NCBI GenBank assembly: GCA_047638695.1
Contig: JBLINY010000025.1
Coordinates: forward strand, 1 to 50,599
From: JAHECQ01 sp047638695
Lineage (GTDB): Bacteria; Actinomycetota; Acidimicrobiia; Acidimicrobiales; SZUA-35
Direction: 5' to 3'
Length of the DNA stretch: 50,599 nucleotides
Of the stretch, positions 23,461-30,965 are shown piece by piece. Both the position numbers and the translations under genes were made by a program. The notes beneath the pieces are model-generated. The model did not search any database and was not told where the DNA came from. It was given only the letters and a program-made list of their open reading frames with translations. Within the stretch, counting starts at the first letter, position 1. Each line of letters opens with the position of its first letter.

Positions 23461-24595
23461 GCGCCGACCACCAGGACCCAGCGGACCCGGACGACCCGGC
23501 GGGGCTGGAAAGAGCGGACCCGGACGTGGTGATGCACGAAAGGGCCCGGGGGGTCAAGGTCCGGCGAGTCGAAGCGGGCCAGCCAAGGGTGCGCCGGGCA
23601 AGGGCGGGCCAGCCAAGGGTGCGCCGGGCAAGGGCGGGCCAGCCAAGGGTGCGCCGGGCAAGGGCGGGCCAGCCAAGGGTGCGCCGGGCAAGGGCGGGCC
23701 AGCCAAGGGTGCGCCGGGCAAGGGGCCAGCTGGTCCGACTGCTGCTCGGAAGGGACGCGGTCAGCAGACCGATCGGCAAGATCGGGCGGGACGAACCGGT
23801 TCACCCGGTCGATCGGCTGGGCGACGGACGTCTCCGCCCAAGGGCCTTGGCGGCGACCAAGTCGAGGGTCGCCAAGCGGTTCGCGAGTTGCTCCTGGCCA
23901 ACAACCGCCGCGTCCGCGAGATCTATGTGATTGATGACATGGACCAAGCCGACGTGATTGATGACATTGTCGAGCTGGCCGGTGAGGCTGCAGTGGCGGT
24001 GAAAGCGGTCAGTAGGCGACACTTCGACACCGAAGCTCTCACCGACTCGCATCAGGGTGTCCTGGCCCGCGCCGAAGCAGTCGCTGAAACAGATCTTGAT
24101 GTGCTCGCCAACCGAGCCGGTGCCTTTCTGCTCGTTCTCGATGGAATCACCGACCCGGGGAATCTCGGGGCCATTCTTCGTACCGCCGAATGTGCAGGCG
24201 TCACGGGGATCGTGATGCCGAGGCACCGGTCCGTTCACCTCTCTCCAACGGTCACCAAAACTGCCGCCGGAGCCATCGAGTATCTCCCGATGGCCTTGGT
24301 CGGAGGCATTCCAACCGCGCTGACTCGGCTCCGGGAAATGGGCGTCTTCACCGTCGGGCTGGAGGCGGGATCAGATACGTCGGTGTTCAATCTTCCGGTT
24401 GACGCCACCACAAAAGTTGCGCTCGTCCTCGGCGCTGAGGGCGACGGTTTGAGTCGGCTTGTGCGCGAACGAGTCGAGACATTGGCATCCATCCCCCTTG
24501 CCGGACGACTAAACAGCTTGAATGTTGCGATGGCGGGCGCTGCTGCCTGCTTTGAGATCGTTCGGCAAAGGCAGACGCACGATCGCGACGGTTAA
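23453..24595 (+). CDS. rlmB: 23S rRNA (guanosine-2'-O-)-methyltransferase, RlmB/TrmH type, with repetitive basic N-terminus
   Basis: 380 residues from ATG 23453, which has AGGAG 6 nt upstream and overlaps the ispF stop. It methylates a 2'-OH of 23S rRNA with S-adenosylmethionine. The first roughly 135 residues are a disordered Gly/Pro/Lys/Arg tail with five near-perfect 10-residue repeats, PAKGAPGKGG. From VEGRQAVRELLLANNRRVRE comes the RNA-binding substrate domain. The SPOUT catalytic domain follows, with motif 1 DPGNLGAILRTAECAG, motif 2 VALVLGAEGDGLS and motif 3 IPLAGRLNSLNVAMAGA. In several actinobacteria cysS separates ispF and rlmB; it is absent here. The basic tail may help bind RNA, which is inference. 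Confidence 0.94.
   Translation: MARRRPPGPSGPGRPGGAGKSGPGRGDARKGPGGQGPASRSGPAKGAPGKGGPAKGAPGKGGPAKGAPGKGGPAKGAPGKGGPAKGAPGKGPAGPTAARKGRGQQTDRQDRAGRTGSPGRSAGRRTSPPKGLGGDQVEGRQAVRELLLANNRRVREIYVIDDMDQADVIDDIVELAGEAAVAVKAVSRRHFDTEALTDSHQGVLARAEAVAETDLDVLANRAGAFLLVLDGITDPGNLGAILRTAECAGVTGIVMPRHRSVHLSPTVTKTAAGAIEYLPMALVGGIPTALTRLREMGVFTVGLEAGSDTSVFNLPVDATTKVALVLGAEGDGLSRLVRERVETLASIPLAGRLNSLNVAMAGAAACFEIVRQRQTHDRDG
23581..23724 (+). repeat. 30-bp tandem repeat in rlmB (4.8 copies)
   Basis: AGCCAAGGGTGCGCCGGGCA followed by AGGGCGGGCC repeats every 30 bases from 23581. Four copies are identical, and a fifth diverges after base 23724. The unit codes in frame for ten residues rich in Pro, Ala, Lys and Gly. 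Perfect base identity, including wobble positions, points to recent slippage or expansion. Confidence 0.95.
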
Positions 24596-24613
24596 TCCCT
24601 CGGGAGGGCAGCA

Positions 24614-25651
24614 ATGACACAGACGTATCTCGGATGGGATGACAACGAATATCCCTGGCCACCTCCAGACGGCTGGTATCAGGCAAGCGATACCAAGTGG
24701 TGGCCCGAGGGTTACGGCCCCGGAGTAGCCGTCGCTGCGCCCCCGATGGAGAATCCCGCTGGTTTTGGCGCTCCTCCGGTTGCCGCGATGCCGCCTCCCG
24801 GAGGCGAGGCACCCGTTGATGCGATGCCGCCTCCCGGGGCGATGCCGCCCCCGGGCGCCGCGCCGCCCTATACCGCACCCGCCACAGACGCCTTCGCTGC
24901 ACCTGCCATGGACGCCCCTCCGCCCAGCTCCGGCGGAGGTTCAAGCAACAAGTTGCTGCTGATCCTGGGCGGGCTGTTCTTGCTTCTGCTCATTGGTGCT
25001 GGCGGGATATTTGCTGTCTTGCGAGGCGACGACGACAGCGATACGGCCAGCACAACCATCGCTGCCCCTGAAGGCGGAGGGGCGACTCCGACCACCGCCG
25101 AGGGTGGCGGGGACGACACCCAGCCGCCCACAACCGTCGAACCCGATGGTGATGGTGATGGTGATGGCGGCGGGGACGGTGCAGCCGGCGGCTCGGGCAC
25201 GTTCGAAGATCCCCACACCATTGGGCAGGAAGTCACCATCAGTTTCGAGGACTTCGACGGCATCGAACGAAAGTGGATGATCCAGGTAGTCGAGCCTGCC
25301 CGCGACGCGACGTCGGACATTCTCGAAGAAAACGAATTCAACGACCCGCCGGCCGGGGGCGAGATCTTTGCCATGGCACGGCTCAAGGTCACCTACCTCG
25401 ATGGACCTGCCCCCGGCAGCCTCTTCGAACTCAACTTCAAGGCGGTCGGACCCTCGGCGGTCGTGCTGACGTCGTTTGGCAACTACTGCGGGTTCTTTGA
25501 AGACGAGCTCGACATCTCGGCTGAGCTGTTCCCGGGTGGGAGCGCCGAAGGCGACATCTGCTGGGCAACCGAATCTGGCGACATTGGCGGGCTCATCATG
25601 CTGGTCGACACATTCGTCGCTGATGGCGAGATTTACCTCGAACTCCAATAG
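24614..25651 (+). CDS. DUF2510-like/Pro-rich membrane-anchored protein with secreted C-terminal domain
   Basis: 345 residues. The N terminus has PPPDGWYQASDTKWWPEGYG, resembling the DUF2510 motif (PxGWYxDP followed by WWDG), then a Pro/Ala/Met-rich stretch to about residue 115. One membrane helix follows (LLLILGGLFLLLLIGAGGIF), then an acidic, Thr/Gly/Asp-rich low-complexity spacer. The outer domain (about 200-345) begins GTFEDPHTIGQEVTISFEDF and resembles DUF4352-type telokin-like domains in actinobacterial surface proteins. It contains two Cys (NYCGFF and GDICWA) that may bond. GGGAGG lies 5-6 nt before the ATG. Function is unknown. It follows rlmB by 18 bases and precedes the tRNA. Confidence 0.7.
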   Translation: MTQTYLGWDDNEYPWPPPDGWYQASDTKWWPEGYGPGVAVAAPPMENPAGFGAPPVAAMPPPGGEAPVDAMPPPGAMPPPGAAPPYTAPATDAFAAPAMDAPPPSSGGGSSNKLLLILGGLFLLLLIGAGGIFAVLRGDDDSDTASTTIAAPEGGGATPTTAEGGGDDTQPPTTVEPDGDGDGDGGGDGAAGGSGTFEDPHTIGQEVTISFEDFDGIERKWMIQVVEPARDATSDILEENEFNDPPAGGEIFAMARLKVTYLDGPAPGSLFELNFKAVGPSAVVLTSFGNYCGFFEDELDISAELFPGGSAEGDICWATESGDIGGLIMLVDTFVADGEIYLELQ

Positions 25652-25670
25652 GAGTTCCACCTCACAGAGG

Positions 25671-25746
25671 TGGAGCCCGAGAGGAGAATCGAACTCCTGA
25701 CCTGCTGTTTACAAGACAGCTGCTCTACCAACTGAGCTACTCGGGC
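25671..25746 (-). tRNA. tRNA-Thr (anticodon TGT), CCA encoded
   Basis: On the minus strand the 5' acceptor strand GCCCGAG (25746-25740) pairs with CTCGGGC (25681-25675). The discriminator is T and CCA (25673-25671) is encoded. The D arm AGCTCAGTTGGTAGAGC is present. The anticodon stem GCTGT/ACAGC holds the loop CTTGTAA with anticodon TGT, reading ACA for threonine. The T loop TTCGATT is in AGGAGTTCGATTCTCCT. All arms are intact. It is a single tRNA with no neighbour tRNA gene. Confidence 0.97.
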
Positions 25747-25869
25747 ACGATGTGAACCACTCGGTGTCGCTGAACGACCTAACGGTGTGCAGACCGGAAT
25801 CTGCCCGCGCCATGCTAGAACAGTTGGCCGGGGTACCCACCCCCACATTGTTCGTGACAGGAGTGGCAC

Positions 25870-26460
25870 ATGACCGACGGAGCCCATGATGCAGGAGGTG
25901 GCTTCGGCCGCTCGGCCGGAGCCAATGTTGCTCGAGGCGTCATGGTCATCGTCGGTGCGGTAATCATTGGCCTGTTGTTGATGAACAGAGGTCTCGGCGA
26001 CTCCCAGGCTGAGGCCGACGCGGGTGGTACATCAGTCACGACCACCACAGCCGCGGAAGGCGCCGGTGAAGTCGAGGAGACGCCGTCGACGACCGCAAGC
26101 ACAGCGGTGCCGACCACCTTGGGTGCGCCCCGTGACCCCAGCGAGGTTGCCGTGCTGGTTATCAACAGCACTGCGGGCGAAGACGGTCAGCCGCTCGAGG
26201 GTGTGGCCGGTCGGGGCACCAACGTTCTGAAGACCAACAACTACATCACCCGCGATCCGAAGAACGGCACGGCCGGACCATCGGTCGTTTACTTCGCCGA
26301 AGGCTTCGAATCAGAGGCGTTGGCTGTAGCAGCCGTCCTCGGCGTGGCTGACCCGGCATCGGTCGTGCAGGCTCTCGATCCCGCCGCGCCACCGATTGCC
26401 GACATCCAAGAGGCAAGTGTGATTGTGCGGATCGGTAGCGACGGAGTGATTCAGGTCTGA
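25870..26460 (+). CDS. LytR C-terminal (LytR_C) domain membrane protein
   Basis: 196 residues. A short cytoplasmic Gly-rich stretch is followed by one membrane helix (VARGVMVIVGAVIIGLLLM, about 20-40) and a Thr/Ala/Glu-rich external spacer. A LytR_C domain follows, with VAVLVINSTAGEDG at about 96-109 and VVYFAEGFESEALAVAAVLG near 140-160. LytR_C domains accompany LytR-CpsA-Psr cell-wall ligases or stand alone; their biochemical role is not settled. AGGAG lies 6 nt upstream of the ATG. The glycerate kinase GTG starts one base after the stop, so the genes are probably co-transcribed. Confidence 0.8.
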   Translation: MTDGAHDAGGGFGRSAGANVARGVMVIVGAVIIGLLLMNRGLGDSQAEADAGGTSVTTTTAAEGAGEVEETPSTTASTAVPTTLGAPRDPSEVAVLVINSTAGEDGQPLEGVAGRGTNVLKTNNYITRDPKNGTAGPSVVYFAEGFESEALAVAAVLGVADPASVVQALDPAAPPIADIQEASVIVRIGSDGVIQV

Positions 26461-26461
26461 T

Positions 26462-27451
26462 GTGGCCCGAGTCGTCGTAGCGTTCGACAAGTTCCGAAGC
26501 ACGGCGACCGCAACCGATCTGGTTCAGTCGACGTTGACTGCAGCGAGGGCTGCCGGTCACGAGGCCGACGGGGTCCCGTTGGCCGATGGTGGTGAGGGTT
26601 CACTCGACGTCCTTGGCGGCCCGAATAAGCGCACCCGGGTCTCGGACGCCTTGGGTGACCCGGTCGAGGCTGGGTGGCGGCTCGACGGCCGCGATGCCTT
26701 CATTGAGATGTCGGCCGCTTCAGGTCTTTCGGTGGTGGGTGGACCGGAAGAGAATGATCCGTTGGCCGCCGACACGTTCGGTACCGGCGAGCTGATCAGC
26801 ACGGCGATCGAGCTCGGTGCCCGACGTATCCACGTACTGCTCGGTGGGTCAGCCACCACCGACGGTGGCTGGGGCGCGATGCGAGCCATGCCGCCCGCAC
26901 CTCGGCTGAAAGAGATCGATCTGGTTGTCGCGTGTGACGTCCGTACTTCGTTCACTGACGCTGCCACCGTGTTTGGCCCCCAAAAGGGGGCGACCTCGGC
27001 CCAGGTGAAGCTCCTCACGCGGCGGCTCGAGCGTCTGGTGCAGGTGTATCAGGAGACGTATGGCGTCGACGTGTCGACTATCCCCGGCGCTGGTGCCGCA
27101 GGTGGGCTGGCAGGCGGTCTTTTCGCCGTTGGCGCCCGCATCGAGTCTGGGTTCGAGGTATTGGCCGAGCGAGCCGAGCTTGATCAGCTGCTCACCGGCG
27201 CGGATCTCGCGGTCACGGGAGAGGGGTTCCTCGATGCTGAGTCGTTCAACGGCAAAGTAGTTGGGGGCGTAGCGGCGTGGGCCGCCGCATCCGATGTGCC
27301 GGTGCTTGCTGTCGTCGGCGACTACGAAACCGACATCGTCATTCCCGACAACATCGAGGTCGTGTCGCTGGTGCAGCGGTTTGGTCTGGAAGCTGCGTAC
27401 GAGCGAACTCTCGACTTGGTCGCGGATGTTGTGTGTGAGCATCTGGCCTAG
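26462..27451 (+). CDS. glycerate kinase (GlxK/GarK type II family)
   Basis: 329 residues with a GTG start, a little shorter than the usual 370-380. It phosphorylates D-glycerate with ATP to 2- or 3-phosphoglycerate. Family signatures are the N-terminal VVVAFDKFRSTATATDL (usual form: APDSFKGSLSA), VPLADGGEGSLDVL, LLGGSATTDGGWGAMRA, VVACDVRTSFTDAATVFGPQ, PGAGAAGGLAGGLFAVGA and DLAVTGEGFLDAESFNGKV. The shortening seems to fall after GAMRAM, where the usual long insertion before DLVVACDV is reduced to a few residues. It may link serine/glyoxylate metabolism to glycolysis. A strong hairpin follows at 27502. Confidence 0.9.
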   Translation: MARVVVAFDKFRSTATATDLVQSTLTAARAAGHEADGVPLADGGEGSLDVLGGPNKRTRVSDALGDPVEAGWRLDGRDAFIEMSAASGLSVVGGPEENDPLAADTFGTGELISTAIELGARRIHVLLGGSATTDGGWGAMRAMPPAPRLKEIDLVVACDVRTSFTDAATVFGPQKGATSAQVKLLTRRLERLVQVYQETYGVDVSTIPGAGAAGGLAGGLFAVGARIESGFEVLAERAELDQLLTGADLAVTGEGFLDAESFNGKVVGGVAAWAAASDVPVLAVVGDYETDIVIPDNIEVVSLVQRFGLEAAYERTLDLVADVVCEHLA

Positions 27452-27501
27452 ACGCGGTTGCCAAAACGAAGTGTTGCTGAGCGAGTGCTGCCCAAAACTG
27501 G

Positions 27502-27531
27502 ATCGACCGGCAGCCGTAGCTGCCGGTCGAT
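27502..27531. terminator. 12-bp hairpin between convergent genes
   Basis: ATCGACCGGCAG (27502-27513) and CTGCCGGTCGAT (27520-27531) form a perfect 12-bp stem with a 6-nt loop. It lies between the convergent glycerate kinase and the lipoprotein gene and probably ends transcription in both directions. The rest of the 233-base gap holds a second small hairpin (27639-27658: CGGCTC/GAGCCG) and no gene that I can support. Confidence 0.6.
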
Positions 27532-27684
27532 ATCCCGGTTCCCGCCGAGAACTTGCTGCCACCGACCAAAGGGGGAAAGCCGGTGCAGCAATGACATGTT
27601 CGGCGTCTAGGGCCATTTGCTGAGTCGAATGATCCGAACGGCTCTCCGGATTGAGCCGACTGATCCATGCCAACGAGCTTTGCT

Positions 27685-29220
27685 CTATTGAAAAGTGACG
27701 ACGACCGGCAATGGATCGACAGCGTTCACCTGGCCAGCGGTGGCAGTGGGGAAGTCCTCGTCGATGAAGTTCTTCCAACCCCACCACAGCACCTGGTCCG
27801 GACCTCGGGGGGCCTCCAGGATCTGGTTCCACGTGCCATATTTCGAACCCAGCGGACCCTGACCATCGACATGGACAACAACAGCGAGCTCCGGTGGTGT
27901 GCGGATCTGCTCGCGGTTCTCGATCATGTCGAGGTTGAACTGGTGGAGCACCAGGATCTTCTGTGGCAAGTGGTGGTCGCGAACAAGTTCGGACATCCAA
28001 TCGATGACTGCGTTCACCTCGATGGCGTCGACCGAGCCGATTTGGCGAAGGTGAACCTCGTCGGGCTCGAGTCGCCATTCGGGATCGAGCGCGAGCCCGA
28101 CGAACGGGAGCCGAAGGAACTCTTCGTAGCGCATGGCCTGAGTGAGGAAGTCGGTCCGGCCTGGTTGGAGATCGATGATCACGAAGGCGCCGTTCGCTGC
28201 CGCAACGTCGATCCAGGGCCGCAGCTCTTCTACGGTGAGCTCATTTGAGTAGTCGCCATCGTCGCCCGGCTTCGAGTCGGCCACCGTAGCAATCAGTTCG
28301 AAACCAGCAACGGCCGGATCGCCGCCCTCAACCTGGTAGTCGGCGACAACCGGCGCAAGCCGGTCGATCGTGGCTTGCGCCCCCTGTTCGCCGAGTAGAC
28401 CGAGCCGGAAGGTCACCGGGCTGCCGTAGAAGGCGATGATGCGGTGCCCGGGGAACACGAGGGTGCCACCACCAGGTAGCGGGGCTGCGGTGTGGGGCGC
28501 TACCAATGCCCACCGTTGGCTCGGGTCGAAATCGCCGACAACTGCAAACTGTTCCAACCGTTCGGCCGCAGGCGGGTCGTCGGCCAGTAGCACCGAGCCG
28601 CCCCCGGCCACGATCGCCGGCGTGGCCGCCAGCCCGGCGAGAAGGTGGGCGTTGGTCACCAGCCAAGTCGGAGGCTTGGTCGCTGTTCTCGCTGCTTGGG
28701 CGCCGACTGAACGGATGATCTCGGTAGGTGATCTGACGCTGTCGGCCCGGACGATTTCAACGTCGGCGGGCACCTGCTCCGGGTGGTTTGTCACGTACAC
28801 GACGTTGCTGGCTTGGAGCCGGTCCAATTCCTCGTCGATCGTGGGCTGCCGATCGGGAGCGGTTACCAACAGGACAGCACCTTGTTCGATGGCCATGACC
28901 GAGGCCGCGGCGAGCGACTGGTCATCCGAAGTCGTGACCACGACGCTGTCCACGCACGAATACACGGTTTGGCTAACTCGAAGAGCCGCGTCGACCGGGT
29001 CGGTGGGTAGATCATCTGCGGTGAGGAGGGGGCTTGGAAAACAATCGACCGTTGTCGGCGGCGACGCGATCGTCGGCGCAGCCGTCGACAACGCCGGCTT
29101 CTTGCTCGATGCTGCTGGCTCTTTGCTATCGCCGTTCGTACACGCCGCAGCAACGAGGGCGAGAGCGAAGCAGAGAGCCGCTCGCCTGTTCGGATTTTCG
29201 GTTCTGACCCGCCGGGGCAA
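27685..29220 (-). CDS. lipoprotein with putative TIM-barrel-like C-terminal domain
   Basis: 511 residues, TTG start, 6 bases downstream of the RDD gene. The signal peptide ends ALALVAAAC with lipidated Cys27. A Ser/Pro/Thr spacer follows. The middle (about 60-240) resembles repeated alpha/beta units as in cell-wall-binding repeat 2 proteins (VVYVTNHPEQVPADVEIV, SVLLADDPPAAERLEQF). The C-terminal 260 residues (AFYGSPVTFRLGLLGEQG, ELRPWIDVAAANGAFVIIDL, LALDPEWRLEPDEVHL, QKILVLHQFNL, VLWWGWKNFIDED) recur in actinobacterial lipoproteins of unknown function. The alternating strands with acidic ends suggest a barrel hydrolase. No catalytic claim can be made. It is likely anchored to the outer face of the membrane. 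Confidence 0.65.
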   Translation of the reverse strand: MPRRVRTENPNRRAALCFALALVAAACTNGDSKEPAASSKKPALSTAAPTIASPPTTVDCFPSPLLTADDLPTDPVDAALRVSQTVYSCVDSVVVTTSDDQSLAAASVMAIEQGAVLLVTAPDRQPTIDEELDRLQASNVVYVTNHPEQVPADVEIVRADSVRSPTEIIRSVGAQAARTATKPPTWLVTNAHLLAGLAATPAIVAGGGSVLLADDPPAAERLEQFAVVGDFDPSQRWALVAPHTAAPLPGGGTLVFPGHRIIAFYGSPVTFRLGLLGEQGAQATIDRLAPVVADYQVEGGDPAVAGFELIATVADSKPGDDGDYSNELTVEELRPWIDVAAANGAFVIIDLQPGRTDFLTQAMRYEEFLRLPFVGLALDPEWRLEPDEVHLRQIGSVDAIEVNAVIDWMSELVRDHHLPQKILVLHQFNLDMIENREQIRTPPELAVVVHVDGQGPLGSKYGTWNQILEAPRGPDQVLWWGWKNFIDEDFPTATAGQVNAVDPLPVVVTFQ

Positions 29221-29226
29221 CGTGAG

Positions 29227-29988
29227 CTACTCGCTCACCACGATCGTGTTCGCAAGCTTGTCATGCCAGGTTTGCTTCTTGTCGTCCCACAACACCCACA
29301 GGTAGCCGAGGTAGAAAATGCTGCCGGACAGGAACGAGGCCACGAGATAGCGGATGATGGTCTTGCCCCACCCGGGCGCCTGCATTGTTTCTTCCGCGAG
29401 CACCCGAATACTCATCAGCTTTCGCCCGAGGGTCTGACCTCGCTTGGCTACGGGGCGTAGTTGATAGAAGATCAGCCACAAGAATGAGGCCAGGATTACG
29501 ATCGCGACCGAAGCGATCAGGGCCACGACAAAGCCGTCGGAAACCTGACAGCCAGAATCGCTGTTCAATTCACAACCCGCTGGCTCGGTGTCGAAGGTGA
29601 CAGCCAACCAGATTCCGAGCGGCACCATGACCACGGCGATGGCGAGCATGGTGATGACGCCGTCGATAAGGGAGGCCGCGAGGCGCTTGCCGAAGCCTGC
29701 GTAAGGTGGCGTCGCCGGTGCCGCGACTTGCCCCGGAAACCCTGGTGGCGTGCCACTTGCTGCGGGCGGAGTAAGCGTCGGGTGACCGGGAGGGGGCTGG
29801 CTGCCCGGCGCCTGCTGAGGGGGAGCCGGGAATTCCGGCATGCTAGGCTGGATCGGTGCAGTTGGGTCGAGCGGTGCTGCTGGGGCGAGCGGCATGACGG
29901 GCTGGTGAGGCGCCGTCGGCTCCATTGGTGTCCCAGGTTGTTGCGGGGGCATAGGAGGCTGGGCTCCCGGTCCGAACGGATCGGTCAT
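29227..29988 (-). CDS. RDD-family membrane protein with Pro-rich N-terminus
   Basis: 253 residues. The first 95 are almost all Pro/Ala/Gln/Met and probably unstructured. The RDD domain starts at YAGFGKRLAASLIDGVITM, where the family Arg and Asp occur (RLAASLID), and spans three or four membrane helices, with the conserved QTLGRKLMSIRVL. A Cys pair (GCELNSDSGC) lies in an outer loop. RDD proteins are poorly understood membrane proteins, some proposed as transporters. AAGGA lies before the ATG, and TAGTCT (30040-30045, minus) is a -10 candidate giving a normal leader. The lipoprotein gene follows by 6 bases, an apparent two-gene operon. Confidence 0.82.
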   Translation of the reverse strand: MTDPFGPGAQPPMPPQQPGTPMEPTAPHQPVMPLAPAAPLDPTAPIQPSMPEFPAPPQQAPGSQPPPGHPTLTPPAASGTPPGFPGQVAAPATPPYAGFGKRLAASLIDGVITMLAIAVVMVPLGIWLAVTFDTEPAGCELNSDSGCQVSDGFVVALIASVAIVILASFLWLIFYQLRPVAKRGQTLGRKLMSIRVLAEETMQAPGWGKTIIRYLVASFLSGSIFYLGYLWVLWDDKKQTWHDKLANTIVVSE

Positions 29989-30102
29989 CTACGTTCCTTG
30001 ATGTCGGCGGGTTGCGACCGGGGGAGGGTCGGCACGGCAAGACTAGAACATGCTGGGTCGGCTGGACATGAGCGCCATCACAAGCGGGACGAAGCCCTCC
30101 TA

Positions 30103-30108
30103 TACCCT
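30103..30108 (+). promoter_or_regulatory. leaderless-type -10 (TACCCT) for fdhD
   Basis: TACCCT ends 8 nt before ATG 30117. An overlapping TATACC two bases earlier is the alternative hexamer. Confidence 0.4.
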
Positions 30109-30116
30109 GTGGAGAC

Positions 30117-30962
30117 ATGGTGCGGTCGAAAACGCAATCGTTTCTTACGCGGCGGGTGACGCCAGAGACAACGACGCGCGCCCCGGACGAACTGATCGTC
30201 GAAGAACCCCTGCGCATTCGACTCGATGAATACGACATCTCGTCGACTATGCGAACGCCGGGGCACGATTTCGAGTTGGCCGCTGGCTTCTGCCTTTCTG
30301 AGGGGGTGCTCGGCGGGGAAGCCATCGTGTCTATTCGCTATTGCGGCATGGGTACAGCGACCGAAAGCGAGTTCAACGTGGTGACCGTCGAGACCGGTGG
30401 CCGGGCTCCCGCTCCGACCCCGCGGTTGGGGTCGACGACGTCGTCGTGCGGTCTTTGCGGCATCGAAGCTATTGGTGAGCTCACGGAACGACTGAGGCAG
30501 ATTCCACAGCACAGACCGTGGCCGATCGAGCTGCTTCTCGACCTGCCGAGTCGGGCTCAGGCGCATCAGCCGCTCTATTCGTCGACCGGGTCGGCGCACG
30601 GCGCTGCCGCATTCGATCGCCAGGGAACTCTGATCCTGAGCCGTGAAGATATCGGCCGGCACAACGCCGTCGACAAGGTGGTTGGTCGGTTGTTGCTTGA
30701 TGGTCGCCTCCCGGCCACTGACATGGCGCTGTTCGTGAGCGGTCGCTCGTCGTTCGAGATGGTTCAGAAGGCGTGGGCCGCTGGCTTCACGGCGTTGGTA
30801 TCGGTCTCGGGACCCTCGGCCCTTGCGGTCGATACCGCTCGGCGAGCAGGCCTCACTCTGGTGGGCTTTGCCCGTGATGGTGGTGGCAACATTTACAGTC
30901 CAGAGCGAGCCTCGCCGAGGATCACAACGCCGTTGTCGCCAGAGCCGGCTCCTAGACTCTGA
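30117..30962 (+). CDS. fdhD: FdhD sulfurtransferase for formate dehydrogenase maturation
   Basis: 281 residues. FdhD moves sulfur from a cysteine desulfurase to the molybdenum cofactor of formate dehydrogenase. The N-terminal part shows DELIVEEPLRIRLDEYD and MRTPGHDFELAAGFCLSEGV. The sulfur-carrying CxxC is in SSCGLCGIEAIG, and LSREDIGRHNAVDKVVG and LFVSGRSSFEMVQKAWAAG follow in family order. No formate dehydrogenase gene lies in the window. hemQ begins 4 bases after the stop but has its own -10 candidate inside the end of fdhD. Confidence 0.94.
   Translation: MVRSKTQSFLTRRVTPETTTRAPDELIVEEPLRIRLDEYDISSTMRTPGHDFELAAGFCLSEGVLGGEAIVSIRYCGMGTATESEFNVVTVETGGRAPAPTPRLGSTTSSCGLCGIEAIGELTERLRQIPQHRPWPIELLLDLPSRAQAHQPLYSSTGSAHGAAAFDRQGTLILSREDIGRHNAVDKVVGRLLLDGRLPATDMALFVSGRSSFEMVQKAWAAGFTALVSVSGPSALAVDTARRAGLTLVGFARDGGGNIYSPERASPRITTPLSPEPAPRL
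30953..30958 (+). promoter_or_regulatory. leaderless-type -10 (TAGACT) for hemQ
   Basis: TAGACT lies over the last fdhD codons and is followed by 7 nt and ATG 30966. Confidence 0.45.
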
Positions 30963-30965
30963 GGC

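Noticed and set aside
23581..23730. possible CRISPR-like array
   Set aside because: The 30-bp units are contiguous without spacers and in frame inside rlmB, so this is a coding tandem repeat.
26849..28078. 409-codon minus-strand open frame across glycerate kinase and the following gap
   Set aside because: It is Arg/His/Pro-rich antisense frame crossing a strong terminator hairpin and two real genes. The translation shows no family signature.
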